Source of the DNA: Candidatus Methylobacter oryzae
GTDB lineage: Bacteria > Pseudomonadota > Gammaproteobacteria > Methylococcales > Methylomonadaceae
Length of the DNA: 41,496 bases
Assembly (NCBI RefSeq): GCF_003994235.2
Contig: NZ_RYFG02000089.1
Location: 1-41,496 of the forward strand
Direction: 5' to 3'
A program made the translations under genes and the position numbers. This document shows positions 15,952-24,023 of this stretch, one piece after another (the stretch's first letter is position 1; every line of letters starts with the position of its first letter). The notes beneath the pieces were generated by a model, which made no database searches, had not been told where the DNA came from, and saw only the letters and a list, made by a program, of their open reading frames with translations.

Positions 15952-16968
15952 ATGAAAAATATACTGGTTGTATTTACCGGCGGAACGATTGGCTCTGTTG
16001 CAACTGGCGGCACGATTAATACCGAAGGCAGCACATCGTTCCAATTGATCCGGCTGTTTGAACAGCATTATGAAAATCACCGGCAAATCCATTTCGACAC
16101 GATCCAGCCGTTACAGATATTAAGCGAAAATCTTGCTCCCGCTGCCTGGAATACGCTGATTCAAGCCATAGAAACGGCCCGGCCCGATCAATACGACGGC
16201 ATTATCGTTACTCACGGCACCGATACGCTGGCTTATACGGCCTGCGCCTTGAGTTTTTACTTTAACGCGATCGACATTCCAATGCTGTTGGTTTCCAGCG
16301 ATTATCCGTTGGCTCATGCCAAAGCCAACGGGCTTGAAAACTTTATCTGCGCCGTTGAGTTTATCCTGCAAAGAAATGAAACCGGTGTTTTTGTGCCGTA
16401 TCGAAACCAACAACAAACGGCCCAATTGCATCGAGGCTCCCGCCTAACCTGTTCTTTACAACTCAGCGGCGATTTTTTCAGCGTGCAGGACAAAAGCTAT
16501 ATGCGATTTGAAAACCGGCAGTTTTCATTGCCGAATCCCCCGGAGCAGCAAACGCCGGCCCGGCATGTCCCGCTAAAAGCCGATTTTTCGGCGCGCATCT
16601 TAATGATCAAACCCTATCCGGGGCTCGATTACGGCAGTTTTAACCTGAACAATGCCGATGCTGTTTTGCATGACCTATACCACTCCGGCACCGCTTGCGC
16701 TTCATTGCAATGGGGCGAAAACTATTCGTTGCTTGAATTCATCAAGCGCTGCAAACAGCAAGGCATTAGCGTTTATCTTGCTCCGGCGCTTAAATCGGCC
16801 GATGCCTATCAAAGTACCCAAGCTCTAATTGAGCAAGGCGCAAAAATAATTTGGAACATGTCGATTGAGGCTGCTTATGTGAAATTGCTGTTGGCTTACG
16901 GCAATTGCGATCATCGGCAAGAAATAATGGATTTTATCGATGCGGATGTTGCCGGCGAACACCTTTAG
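15952..16968 (+). CDS. Asparaginase (type I-like, cytoplasmic)
   Basis: The 338-residue protein shows both threonine motifs of the bacterial asparaginase family: FTGGTIGS at the N-terminus and VTHGTDTLAYTA near residue 86. PMLLVSSDYPLAHAKANG follows, as in cytoplasmic type I enzymes. It should hydrolyse L-asparagine to aspartate and ammonia. No signal peptide is present. It is divergent from folA with 45 bases between starts. The C-terminal half is less conserved, so a related amidohydrolase role is possible. Confidence 0.85.
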   Translation: MKNILVVFTGGTIGSVATGGTINTEGSTSFQLIRLFEQHYENHRQIHFDTIQPLQILSENLAPAAWNTLIQAIETARPDQYDGIIVTHGTDTLAYTACALSFYFNAIDIPMLLVSSDYPLAHAKANGLENFICAVEFILQRNETGVFVPYRNQQQTAQLHRGSRLTCSLQLSGDFFSVQDKSYMRFENRQFSLPNPPEQQTPARHVPLKADFSARILMIKPYPGLDYGSFNLNNADAVLHDLYHSGTACASLQWGENYSLLEFIKRCKQQGISVYLAPALKSADAYQSTQALIEQGAKIIWNMSIEAAYVKLLLAYGNCDHRQEIMDFIDADVAGEHL

Positions 16969-16998
16969 CCGGGCTTGTGCGGATAAACATCGCGGCGT

Positions 16999-17082
16999 AG
17001 ACCTTCCAGGTTTTTACTGGAGCCGCTCCCGGCGGCTCCAGCACTTCTGATCTCCATGGCAGTCGTCTTAACTGGAAGGTCT
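16999..17082. repeat. Inverted-repeat element E2 with AGACCTTCCAG ends
   Basis: This 84-bp element aligns with the reverse complement of the 135-bp element at 4506-4640. Both share the ends, the ACTGGAGCCGCTCCCGGC segment and a CCATGG, after which E2 lacks an internal block of about 45 bases. It lies between convergent asparaginase and ppa genes and could terminate both. Confidence 0.65.
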
Positions 17083-17088
17083 TAAAGT

Positions 17089-17703
17089 TTATTCGGCAAT
17101 AAAACGACTTTGATAATCTTCCATCGAGCGCCTGATCACTTCATGCGCTTCTTCCCTGCCGTACACATTGGTTATTTCGCAGGAACTCTTCTCGCTCGGC
17201 AACTGTTTATAAGTCAAAAAATAATGCTTCAGCCGGTTGATATACGATTCGGGACAATCCGACACGTCGCGCCATTGCCGGTAAAACTCGTCGCCTTTCA
17301 TGACCGCGATGATCTTGTCGTCGGCCTCGCCTCCGTCCAGCAAGCGAAAACCGCCGACCGGAACGGCCTGTAACAGAATATCGCCGTGCGTCACGCTACG
17401 CTCGCTTAAAACGCAAATATCCAACGGATCGCCGTCGCCTTTGGTAACCGGCTTGCCGGACATTAATGCCGCATATTCGGCAACCCTGTCCGCGCAATAG
17501 GTCTGCGGAATAAAGCCGTAAAGCGTAGGAACCGTGTTGGAAAATTTTTGCGGCCGGTCGATTTTAAGGTAGCCGGTTTCTTTATCGACTTCATACTTAA
17601 CGGTATCCGACGGCACAATCTCAATGAAGGCCGTCACGACGTCCGGTGTATTGTTGCCAGGGCTGATGCCGTGCCAAGGATGCGCTTTGTATTGTATATT
17701 CAT
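17089..17703 (-). CDS. ppa: Inorganic pyrophosphatase (family I)
   Basis: The 204-residue soluble family I enzyme hydrolyses pyrophosphate to two phosphates. IEIVPSDTVKYEVDKETGYLKIDR and YGFIPQTYC lead to the metal-binding signature GDGDPLDICVLSE, followed by DDKIIAVMKGDEF. Length is slightly above the E. coli protein. The C-terminal part (EEAHEVIRRSMEDY) is of the kind seen in longer variants. It is transcribed from the minus strand after thyA, but two REP-like repeats lie in the gap, so the genes are probably independent. Confidence 0.93.
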   Translation of the reverse strand: MNIQYKAHPWHGISPGNNTPDVVTAFIEIVPSDTVKYEVDKETGYLKIDRPQKFSNTVPTLYGFIPQTYCADRVAEYAALMSGKPVTKGDGDPLDICVLSERSVTHGDILLQAVPVGGFRLLDGGEADDKIIAVMKGDEFYRQWRDVSDCPESYINRLKHYFLTYKQLPSEKSSCEITNVYGREEAHEVIRRSMEDYQSRFIAE

Positions 17704-17745
17704 GAGTAATGGTTGGTTTTCTTAGAGAAATGGACAGCACCTATC

Positions 17746-17857
17746 TTAAAACTAAGTTGAGCAACTTGTCCGCTCAAACCCTACTTATGCCCTTTGGGTA
17801 TAAAGCTGAGTCGAGCGGCGTATCCGCTCATACGAAACTTATGCCCTTTGGGTATAA
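17746..17857 (-). repeat. REP-like repeat, two tandem copies (a and b), minus orientation
   Basis: Two head-to-tail copies of the ~57-base element lie between ppa and thyA (about 17746-17802 and 17803-17857). Each runs, on the minus strand, from TATACCCAAAGGGCATAA to the CAGCTTTA-like end. Copy b has the GAGCGG / CCGCTC hairpin; copy a carries a variant loop (GACAAGTTG). Confidence 0.8.
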
Positions 17858-17860
17858 ACA

Positions 17861-18694
17861 TTAAATAGAAATCGGCGCTTTAATATGTTCATGCGCTTGA
17901 TAGTCAACGACTTCAAAGTCCTCGTATTGATAATCGAATATCGATTCGGGCCTGCGTTTTATTTTCAATAGCGGCAACGTATAAGGCTGACGGCTTAACT
18001 GTAAATTAGCCTGCTGCCGATGATTAAGATAAAGATGCACGTCGCCCCCGGTCCAGACAAAATCGCCGACGTCCAGATCACACTGCTGGGCGACCATATG
18101 CGTCAATAACGCATAACTGGCAATATTAAACGGAACGCCCAAAAACGTGTCGCAGCTGCGCTGGTAAAGCTGGCAAGACAGTTTGCCGCCGGCGACGTAA
18201 AACTGGAAAAATGCATGGCAGGGAGCCAAGGCCATCTTTCCTAACGCGACGTTCTGCTGCGGGCTGATACTCTCATCCGGCAAATCCGCAACATTCCAGG
18301 CGGAAACGATTATCCGGCGGCTGTTCGGCGTTTTTTTAAGTTGTTCGATAACTTGTTGAATCTGGTCGATATGCCGGCCGTCAGGCGCCGGCCATGAACG
18401 CCATTGATGCCCGTACACAGGGCCTAACTCGCCGTTTGCATCGGCCCATTCGTTCCAGATACTCACATTATGCCGATGCAAAAAGTCCAAGTTAGTATCG
18501 CCTTTTAAAAACCAAAGCAATTCATAAATAATTGATTTGAGGTGTATCCTTTTAGTTGTCACTAGCGGAAAACCTTCCGCCAGCGAAAAACGCATCTGGT
18601 GCCCGAAAATAGACAGCGTACCGCTACCGGTCCTGTCGCCTTTTTGATGACCTTCAGCCAAGATTTTATCTAATAATTCCAAATATTGCTTCAT
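17861..18694 (-). CDS. thyA: Thymidylate synthase
   Basis: The 277-residue protein methylates dUMP to dTMP using methylene-tetrahydrofolate. [15 protein letters not shown] begins it. [11 protein letters not shown], the [14 protein letters not shown] segment, and the active-site [10 protein letters not shown] with Cys159 are all present, as is [10 protein letters not shown] near the end. About ten residues are inserted before the catalytic loop compared with the E. coli enzyme. I start at ATG 18694; an upstream ATG adds ten non-conserved residues. With folA nearby it forms the thymidylate cycle pair. Confidence 0.95.
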   Translation of the reverse strand: MKQYLELLDKILAEGHQKGDRTGSGTLSIFGHQMRFSLAEGFPLVTTKRIHLKSIIYELLWFLKGDTNLDFLHRHNVSIWNEWADANGELGPVYGHQWRSWPAPDGRHIDQIQQVIEQLKKTPNSRRIIVSAWNVADLPDESISPQQNVALGKMALAPCHAFFQFYVAGGKLSCQLYQRSCDTFLGVPFNIASYALLTHMVAQQCDLDVGDFVWTGGDVHLYLNHRQQANLQLSRQPYTLPLLKIKRRPESIFDYQYEDFEVVDYQAHEHIKAPISI

Positions 18695-18789
18695 GTGTTT
18701 TTTTATGACTCTGGAGGGCGACAAAACGTACGGATCAGTTGGGTATCTCGACAGGAATATTATCCTATATTCGCACGTTCAATAAGTTT

Positions 18790-18845
18790 TATACCCAAAG
18801 AGCATAAGTAGGGTTTGAGCGGACACGCCGCTCAACTCAGTTTTA
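18790..18845 (+). repeat. REP-like repeat copy c
   Basis: A near-consensus copy running from ATACCCAAAGAGCATAAG through GAGCGGACACGCCGCTC to CTCAGTTTTAT. The 6-bp GAGCGG / CCGCTC stem is intact. Confidence 0.8.
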
Positions 18846-18985
18846 TATTTCACGCTATAAATACCTATTGGTTCCGCTACAAGGTAATGCCAATAATTAA
18901 AATTTTACCATGTTTAATAAGTAAACACCGGCGCAAAGATATTTTATTTATGAATTTTTGAGGCCGCTTAGGTTGAGTCTAATCT

Positions 18986-19095
18986 TATACCCAAAGGGTA
19001 TAAGATTCGTATGAGCGGATACGCCGCTCGACTCAGCTTTATACCCAAAGGGCATAAGTAGGGTTTGAGCGGACAAGTTGTCCAATTCAGCTTTA
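18986..19095 (+). repeat. REP-like repeat, two tandem copies (d and e)
   Basis: Copy d (18986-19040) has a perfect first hairpin, CTTATACCC-AAA-GGGTATAAG, and an intact GAGCGG / CCGCTC stem. Copy e (19040-19095) follows directly and replaces the second stem with GGACAA-G-TTGTCC, a different sequence that still pairs. Confidence 0.8.
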
Positions 19096-19482
19096 AGCCG
19101 GCAGCGATCAACAAACAGAAAAGAAACGATTCATATCATCTCGCCTATTGGATACAACATCATTATCTAGTATTCCTGCAATACCTTCCTCATAGGAAAA
19201 ACAGCCTGACAAACCAATTGTCGCTATTACTTATCAGTATTCGTACCAATAGAAATAATTTATCGCAAAGCCATATTATTAGCTACTGGTTAAATCATGG
19301 TTAATATAATACCGGTAATTGTTTCAGAATAAACAAGTGCTTTAATTATAAATATTAAGCATCGATAAAGCCATTTTAGATTCCTACATAAAGTTCGCTG
19401 ATTACCATTCCATTCAGCACATAAACGAATTTCATGCAAAGCCTAGTATTTTTCAACTTAGAGAATACTCTCGAGAACTAAT

Positions 19483-20079
19483 ATGAGCCAACCTGAATTA
19501 CTGTCATGGAAAAGTAGCAATCAAGAAGAATTAAAAATTACAAAAAACTGGATAAACGAATTTCTATGCAGCCCTCATCCCGCATTAGGACGCACGGGGG
19601 ATGTCTGCCCATTTACAAAAGAAGCCATTGATAAAGATAGTATCTATTTTTCGCTGGAAAAGTCTTTTTACCTGAACCAAGAGGACGAGATAAAGAAGAT
19701 AACCAGTCAAATCAGATTATTCAAGGGATTAAAAATCAATAATGAAAACTATAAAGTGATAATAAATGCTTATCCTTATATTGATAAAAGTGAATATAAT
19801 AAAATCGAACTGATACAAAACAAATTAAAGCCGGTATTTGTCAAGGAAGGTTTGATGATTGGACAGTTTTATCCGGGATGCAGAGAAAAGGGTTTATGGA
19901 ATGATAACTTCTTTCCGCTTGATAGTCCTGTTAGTCTATTAGCTATTAGAAACATGGCAATAACCGATATTGCCTTTTTGATGTCGGATAATAGTTATAT
20001 AGAAAAATATTTACAGGTATTCGAAAAAAAAGGAGAAGATTTTTTAACAAAATTTATGGAGCGCAAGAGATCGCCTTGA
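19483..20079 (+). CDS. DUF6875-like protein
   Basis: The 198-residue soluble protein matches what I remember of the DUF6875 family. WINEFLCSPHPALGRTGDVCPF (residues 22-43) has the paired LC.PHP and VCPF features. LMIGQFYPGC near 126 and SPVSLLAIRNMAITDIAFL near 145-165 are the other conserved blocks. Cys and His placement hints at a redox or metal role, but no activity is established. Codon use is much more A/T-rich than in neighbouring housekeeping genes, suggesting acquisition. The next gene downstream, 81 bases on, has the same composition and encodes a flavodiiron-type MBL-fold protein; the two probably act together. The family name comes from pattern memory and needs a profile search. 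Confidence 0.65.
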   Translation: MSQPELLSWKSSNQEELKITKNWINEFLCSPHPALGRTGDVCPFTKEAIDKDSIYFSLEKSFYLNQEDEIKKITSQIRLFKGLKINNENYKVIINAYPYIDKSEYNKIELIQNKLKPVFVKEGLMIGQFYPGCREKGLWNDNFFPLDSPVSLLAIRNMAITDIAFLMSDNSYIEKYLQVFEKKGEDFLTKFMERKRSP

Positions 20080-20160
20080 TTAAATATAACAGTCATTTAC
20101 CAGCCGGTTAGCCAGCATCCGATATTATTTTTAATATATTTTTAAACGCTATTTCATCTT

Positions 20161-20868
20161 ATGTCATCAACAATACATGCAATAAAAGATAACCTCTATG
20201 TGAACTCTGTTTATATAGATAAATTAGGGCTGTCGTTCAACCAGTTTATATTAGTATCACCGGACCAAAGCATAACAATTATAGAAACAGGATTCAGGAA
20301 AGATTTTAATCAGCTATGTAAAAACATCGCATTTACCGGGCTGCAACCTGAAAATATAAAAAACATAGTCATACCGCATTTCGAAGCCGATGAAATGGGA
20401 GCAGTGCCTGAAATATTACAAATCAACAAAAAGGTAAATATCTATGCTCACCCTATTTGCGCATTTGGTTTAAACGATGTTTTTGATGCAAAGGCTAAAC
20501 CGGTAAAAGACAATGAAGTTATATCCGTCTTCGCAGGATGCTCTTTAAAATTTATCCATACAAAACATGTTCACCAATGGGATAGCCTTGTTGTTTATTG
20601 GATTGAGCGGAAAATATTATTTTCTTCCGATTTGTTTATACAAGCCGGTGAGTTTACCGGTATAAAAACAAACGACTGCACGGCGGAAATCATTAATTCG
20701 ATCAAAAAAGACAACTACTTACCTTCACATAGCCATCTGCTTAATGCGTTAAATAAAATAGAAGAAAATGAAATCGAAATTATTTTGCCAATGCACGGGT
20801 CAGGGTTATCGAATCATATTGGTCTTTATATCGATTCATTGAAAAACCTGGATTTCAATGATGTTTAG
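20161..20868 (+). CDS. Stand-alone ODP-type metallo-beta-lactamase-fold protein
   Basis: The 235-residue protein resembles the diiron MBL domain of flavodiiron proteins. The metal-ligand motif is HFEADEMGA (H-x-E-x-D, residues about 76-80), where classical hydrolases have HxHxDH. Further ligands fit HVHQWDSLVVYW near 140, ILFSSDLF near 157, and the C-terminal PMHGSGL. Flavodiiron proteins use this site to reduce O2 or NO. Here the flavodoxin domain is missing, as in stand-alone ODP sensors or reductases that need a separate electron donor. The gene is A/T-rich and follows the DUF6875-like gene on the same strand. Oxygen or NO chemistry is inferred. Confidence 0.7.
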   Translation: MSSTIHAIKDNLYVNSVYIDKLGLSFNQFILVSPDQSITIIETGFRKDFNQLCKNIAFTGLQPENIKNIVIPHFEADEMGAVPEILQINKKVNIYAHPICAFGLNDVFDAKAKPVKDNEVISVFAGCSLKFIHTKHVHQWDSLVVYWIERKILFSSDLFIQAGEFTGIKTNDCTAEIINSIKKDNYLPSHSHLLNALNKIEENEIEIILPMHGSGLSNHIGLYIDSLKNLDFNDV

Positions 20869-20942
20869 GATCAATAATCGGTGACGGCGCCGTGACCCGG
20901 CTCCATTCGGTTAAAACTTAAGGCTGGCGGCCGTAACTCAGC

Positions 20943-21731
20943 TTATACGCTTGACTGTTTTTTATGCGCAAAATAAAACAACGCCGCACCGATCAAGATC
21001 ATCGGCGTTGACAGTATCTGCCCCATCGTCAACCAATTTAAAGCCAAATAGCCTATTTGCGCATCCGGCATTCTGAAAAACTCGATAAAAAACCTGAAGC
21101 AGCCGTAAAAAAACAGCGCCAGGCCGGTCGTCGCCATAGCAGGTCTAGGTTTGCTTGAGTAGACCCAAAGGATTGCGAACAGTACAAGGCCTTCCAAGAA
21201 AGCTTCGTACAATTGCGAAGGATGGCGAGCCAACGTGCCGCCGTTAGGAAACACCATCGCCCACGGCACATCGGTAGGCCTGCCCCATAATTCGGAATTG
21301 ATAAAATTGCCGATACGGCCGGCGCCCAAGCCGATAGGCGCTAACGGCGCGATAATATCGGTCAATTGCCATAGGCTGCATTGCTGCTTTTTGGAAAATA
21401 GCCACATTGCGACAAAAACGCCCAACATGCCGCCATGAAAAGACATGCCGCCTTGCCATATCTTAAACAGTACCAACGGATTATTCAGGAAGCCGGAAAA
21501 GTTATAAAACAGGATATAGCCGATCCTACCGCCCAAAACGACGCCGAATGCGCCGTAAGTTACCAGGTCTTCTATCGCTTCCGGCTTAATCGGCGACCAG
21601 GGCTGTTCGGCGCGTTTTTGCCCTATAAACCATACCGCGGCAAAACCGATTAAATACATCAGGCCGTACCAATGAATCTTTACCGGACCTAAACTTAAAG
21701 CAATGGGATCAATTTGGGGAAAATTCAGCAT
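20943..21731 (-). CDS. lgt: Prolipoprotein diacylglyceryl transferase
   Basis: The 262-residue inner-membrane enzyme transfers diacylglycerol from phosphatidylglycerol to the lipobox cysteine of prolipoproteins. About seven membrane segments are visible. The family signature GRIGNFINSELWG is exact, and HWYGLMYLIGF near the N-terminus and HPSQLYEA are also conserved. Length is normal. An lpp-like lipoprotein gene, a likely substrate, lies about 0.9 kb upstream on the same strand, with an rlpA relic between. Confidence 0.95.
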   Translation of the reverse strand: MLNFPQIDPIALSLGPVKIHWYGLMYLIGFAAVWFIGQKRAEQPWSPIKPEAIEDLVTYGAFGVVLGGRIGYILFYNFSGFLNNPLVLFKIWQGGMSFHGGMLGVFVAMWLFSKKQQCSLWQLTDIIAPLAPIGLGAGRIGNFINSELWGRPTDVPWAMVFPNGGTLARHPSQLYEAFLEGLVLFAILWVYSSKPRPAMATTGLALFFYGCFRFFIEFFRMPDAQIGYLALNWLTMGQILSTPMILIGAALFYFAHKKQSSV

Positions 21732-22036
21732 AATCGTCGAATGAGTGATTTTTGAAAAGGCGGCTATTAATGGATGATTTATTGTTCAATTTTAGTGTTG
21801 TTATCTCGGGATATGTCATCTTGTTATAAAAATGAAAGCATCCGGAACCATGCCGTTAAGTAACTTCCGAGCACCTAACGGCACAGGTTGATAGTTATTA
21901 TCCAAACTCGTGGGTTTACTTATTATATCTTTAGCTCCATCTACCAGCCTAATAAGATATGTCTTGAGTAAGAGCGGATTAATTACAGCGTTGCGTAATA
22001 TGGGCAGGAAGTGGAAGCGGCCGCCGAATATCGCCA

Positions 22037-22320
22037 TTAATCGTTATCAACCGAGCTGCCGATATATTCGACTTTTACTTGGGCCAATCCATGCAGTCCT
22101 ATTTCTTTTGCCGCATCATGCGATAAATCAATCAGCTTGTTTTTCTTGAAGGAGCCGCGATCATTGACCAATACAATAACGGGCCGGCCATTATGCAAGT
22201 TAGTCACGCGTACTTTACTGGGTAACGGTATGGTCTTGTGCGCAGCTGCTAATCAAGCCGCTTGCTGGCATGGCAAGACCAAGCAATCCGGGGCGAGAAT
22301 AATCCCTGGCATCATGAAAA
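22037..22320 (-). pseudogene. RlpA-like septal lytic transglycosylase relic
   Basis: On the minus strand, 22037-22252 translates in one frame to AAAHKTIPLPSKVRVTN, then RPVIVLVNDRGSF and KLIDLSHDAAKEIGLHGLA, and ends with TAA. This is the double-psi beta-barrel core of RlpA, including the catalytic-domain H-K-T and VNDRG motifs. Upstream, a PASG-like piece corresponding to the usual TASGE lies in a different frame, and the residues normally between it and AAAHKT are missing. No start codon, signal peptide or SPOR domain is found. The copy is therefore decayed by a small deletion and frameshift. Confidence 0.7.
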
Positions 22321-22344
22321 AAGTGTGACCTGCGTATCACGGCT

Positions 22345-22400
22345 TATACCCAAAGGGCATAAGTAGGGGTTGAGCGGACACGCCGCTCAACTCAGCTTTA
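22345..22400 (+). repeat. REP-like repeat copy f
   Basis: A near-consensus copy with intact GAGCGGACACGCCGCTC hairpin, lying between the rlpA relic and the lpp-like gene. Confidence 0.8.
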
Positions 22401-22563
22401 TCTTCTCCGTTTATGGTTAATTTGTATGTCCCTATCTGACCCGTTCCAGCATCTGTTGATATTAACACGATGAATAAATCCGAGGTTATTGCAATCCGGG
22501 CTGGTTTTCGGAGCCGATGAGAGTGCCTCCATTAACGTGGCAATCATTAACGACTGGATCGTT

Positions 22564-22603
22564 GGAAATAGTGCGGCGGCAAATTTGCCGCCGTGCTATT
22601 TCC
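22564..22603 (-). terminator. Strong hairpin after the lpp-like gene
   Basis: GGAAATAG and CTATTTCC flank a perfect inner palindrome CGGCGGCAAATTTGCCGCCG, with only a two-base mismatch between the stems. It begins 12 bases beyond the lipoprotein stop codon. Abundant lpp-type mRNAs are usually protected by such structures. No T run follows. Confidence 0.65.
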
Positions 22604-22614
22604 TGTTCTAAAGC

Positions 22615-22893
22615 TTATTTCATCATTGATCTTCTGAATCTTCCATCCAGTTTTCTATTGGCATCTTGAGATAACTGGGAGGCTTGATTAGCGGCCGCTT
22701 CCGCAGCGGCTGACTTTGCCGCCGCGTCGGCAGCTGTAGCTTGCGCATCGGCCGCATCGGCCGATGCTTTTTTCACGGAAGTATCCAGGCCGTTAACTTG
22801 CGACTGTAAATTTTCAATATCCGAAGTACTCGCGCAGGCCGTAACCAGACTAAAAGCCAAGGCAATCACGGTTAACTTTATTACTTTTCTCAT
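22615..22893 (-). CDS. Lpp/OprI-type murein lipoprotein
   Basis: The 92-residue protein starts at ATG 22893, with an AAGGA ribosome-binding site. A lipoprotein signal peptide (MRKVIKLTVIALAFSLVTAC) ends in a lipobox with Cys20. The mature part is an alanine-rich trimeric coiled coil (DAADAQATAADAAAKSAAAE) ending in Arg-Arg-Ser-Met-Met-Lys. The terminal Lys is the residue joined to peptidoglycan in Lpp. This places it in the outer membrane as a tether or structural lipoprotein. lgt lies downstream on the same strand. Confidence 0.88.
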   Translation of the reverse strand: MRKVIKLTVIALAFSLVTACASTSDIENLQSQVNGLDTSVKKASADAADAQATAADAAAKSAAAEAAANQASQLSQDANRKLDGRFRRSMMK

Positions 22894-23283
22894 GTTATTT
22901 TTTTCCTTACTCAAGATTATTACCATCAAAGAATATTCATTCCCTAATTTTTCGAAACCGGCGTTACGTACAAACCGCAACGGCTGAGTCAAGGTTACAT
23001 AAACAACATGAAAGGAAACCTGTAGGTTTAATTAAGATTAAATGAAGATAAGGGGATAACTCAGGGGCACCGGCAATGCCGTTAAGTTAAGACTTGTTCC
23101 GTTCGTCCTGAGCCTGTCGAAGGGCGAGCGGAACAAGTCGTTAAGCCGCTCATGGTTCGCAGGGCTCTCCTGAATTTATCGAAGCCTGCCGTGAGCTTGT
23201 CGAATGGGGCTCACCACGAACGGCTTAACTTAACGACATTGGGGGCTCCGGGGGAAGGCGGCTGTTTCCCCGGTGTTGTATCG
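22894..23283. repeat. Intergenic region with large nested inverted-repeat element (23075-23240)
   Basis: The outer arms AATGCCGTTAAGTTAAG (23075-23091) and CTTAACTTAACGACATT (23224-23240) differ at one base. Inside lies GACTTGTTCCG / CGGAACAAGTC and copies of the widespread GTTCGTCCTGAGCCTGTCGAAGG-type repeat. Part of the same family recurs after glgP (about 39757-39820). No gene is seen here. Confidence 0.65.
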
Positions 23284-23922
23284 CTATAGGTAGGTGTCGT
23301 CGATGTCTTTTTTTCCGGTCAGCATGGTTTTAACCAGTTTCTCTTTATCGATGTAACTGGAAACGACGACGCCAGAAATGTGTAAAAACACTAGCAATAG
23401 CGTCAGGTTAGCGAAAACCTCATGCAGCTCTTCCCAATACTCTTCGCCTTCTTCCTTGTTATCTTCTTTTTCGTCGATAGGAGCAGGGTTGCTCGGTTGT
23501 ATTTCAGTCCGGGCTTGTGTTGCCGATATGGCGAGCGGCCCTTTATTATTTTCTACGGCGTATAATTTCAAACCGGTCAAGGCAGTTACAGCCAAGCTGA
23601 GTAACAAGGCGACCACCATCGCACCGCCGGCGGGGTTATGGCCGATATAATGCTGCGGCTTGAACGCTATCAGATTTTTCAGGTATGCAACAATCTTAAC
23701 CGGGGAATATATAAAATTACTGAAACGCGCATACTTTCCGCCTACAAGGCCCCACAGTATTCGCGCGAGCACGTAAGCTGCCACGACGTAGCCTGCCCAT
23801 ACATGCAGGGCCATAAAATCATCTTCGGTAAAGTAGGCTGTAAAAAATGCAATTACTAAAGTCCAATGTCCAATACGAATTAACGGATCCCATACCGTTA
23901 AGGTTTTTTTATTACTTGTCAT
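23284..23922 (-). CDS. Cytochrome b561-family membrane protein
   Basis: The protein of about 212 residues has four predicted membrane segments and the histidines expected for di-haem b-type cytochromes of the b561/Ni-hydrogenase b-subunit family: VWDPLIRIGHW near the start, ALHVWAGYVVAAYV, YIGHNPAGGAM and FLHISGVVVSS. It probably shuttles electrons between a c-type cytochrome or dehydrogenase and quinone. A strongly acidic loop (PAPIDEKEDNKEEGEEYWEE) lies before the last helix, longer than usual. I start at ATG 23922, preceded by AGGA. It is divergent from a membrane-anchored LuxR-type regulator, which may control it. Confidence 0.88.
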   Translation of the reverse strand: MTSNKKTLTVWDPLIRIGHWTLVIAFFTAYFTEDDFMALHVWAGYVVAAYVLARILWGLVGGKYARFSNFIYSPVKIVAYLKNLIAFKPQHYIGHNPAGGAMVVALLLSLAVTALTGLKLYAVENNKGPLAISATQARTEIQPSNPAPIDEKEDNKEEGEEYWEELHEVFANLTLLLVFLHISGVVVSSYIDKEKLVKTMLTGKKDIDDTYL

Positions 23923-24023
23923 GTTATTTTTCCTGATACGTTGCCGGTACAAATTAATTAAGCCAAATATTGCGTTAAACTGGTTTCTTTGGCATCCGTC
24001 ATCCGACGTATAGGCGATTATCT

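Larger units (their letters stand above)
18725..19482. other. AT-rich, repeat-bearing intergenic region
   Basis: The 760 bases between thyA and the DUF6875-like gene contain three REP-like copies (18790-18845, 18986-19040, 19040-19095) and AT-rich sequence without a credible gene. The 79-codon open frame at 19065-19304 begins inside a repeat and looks accidental. Promoters for the following AT-rich genes are presumably in 19300-19480. Confidence 0.6.
21732..22614. other. Intergenic region with rlpA relic and repeat
   Basis: Besides the rlpA relic (22037-22320), REP-like copy f and the lpp-side hairpin, I see one marginal frame: 21816-22037 minus, 73 codons, whose ATG overlaps the relic's stop codon (TAATG). 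Its translation is not recognisable and could be an accidental frame. Confidence 0.45.

Noticed and set aside
15907..16092. N-terminal extension of dihydrofolate reductase
   Set aside because: The extension runs through the divergent asparaginase gene, and the conserved protein starts at ATG 15906.
17746..19095. Tandem repeats that might suggest a CRISPR array
   Set aside because: Units are directly abutting or irregularly spaced, contain internal hairpins, have no unique spacers of constant length, and no cas genes are near.
21816..22037. 73-codon frame overlapping the rlpA relic stop codon
   Set aside because: The TAATG overlap is suggestive, but the translation has no recognisable features and lies in decayed DNA.
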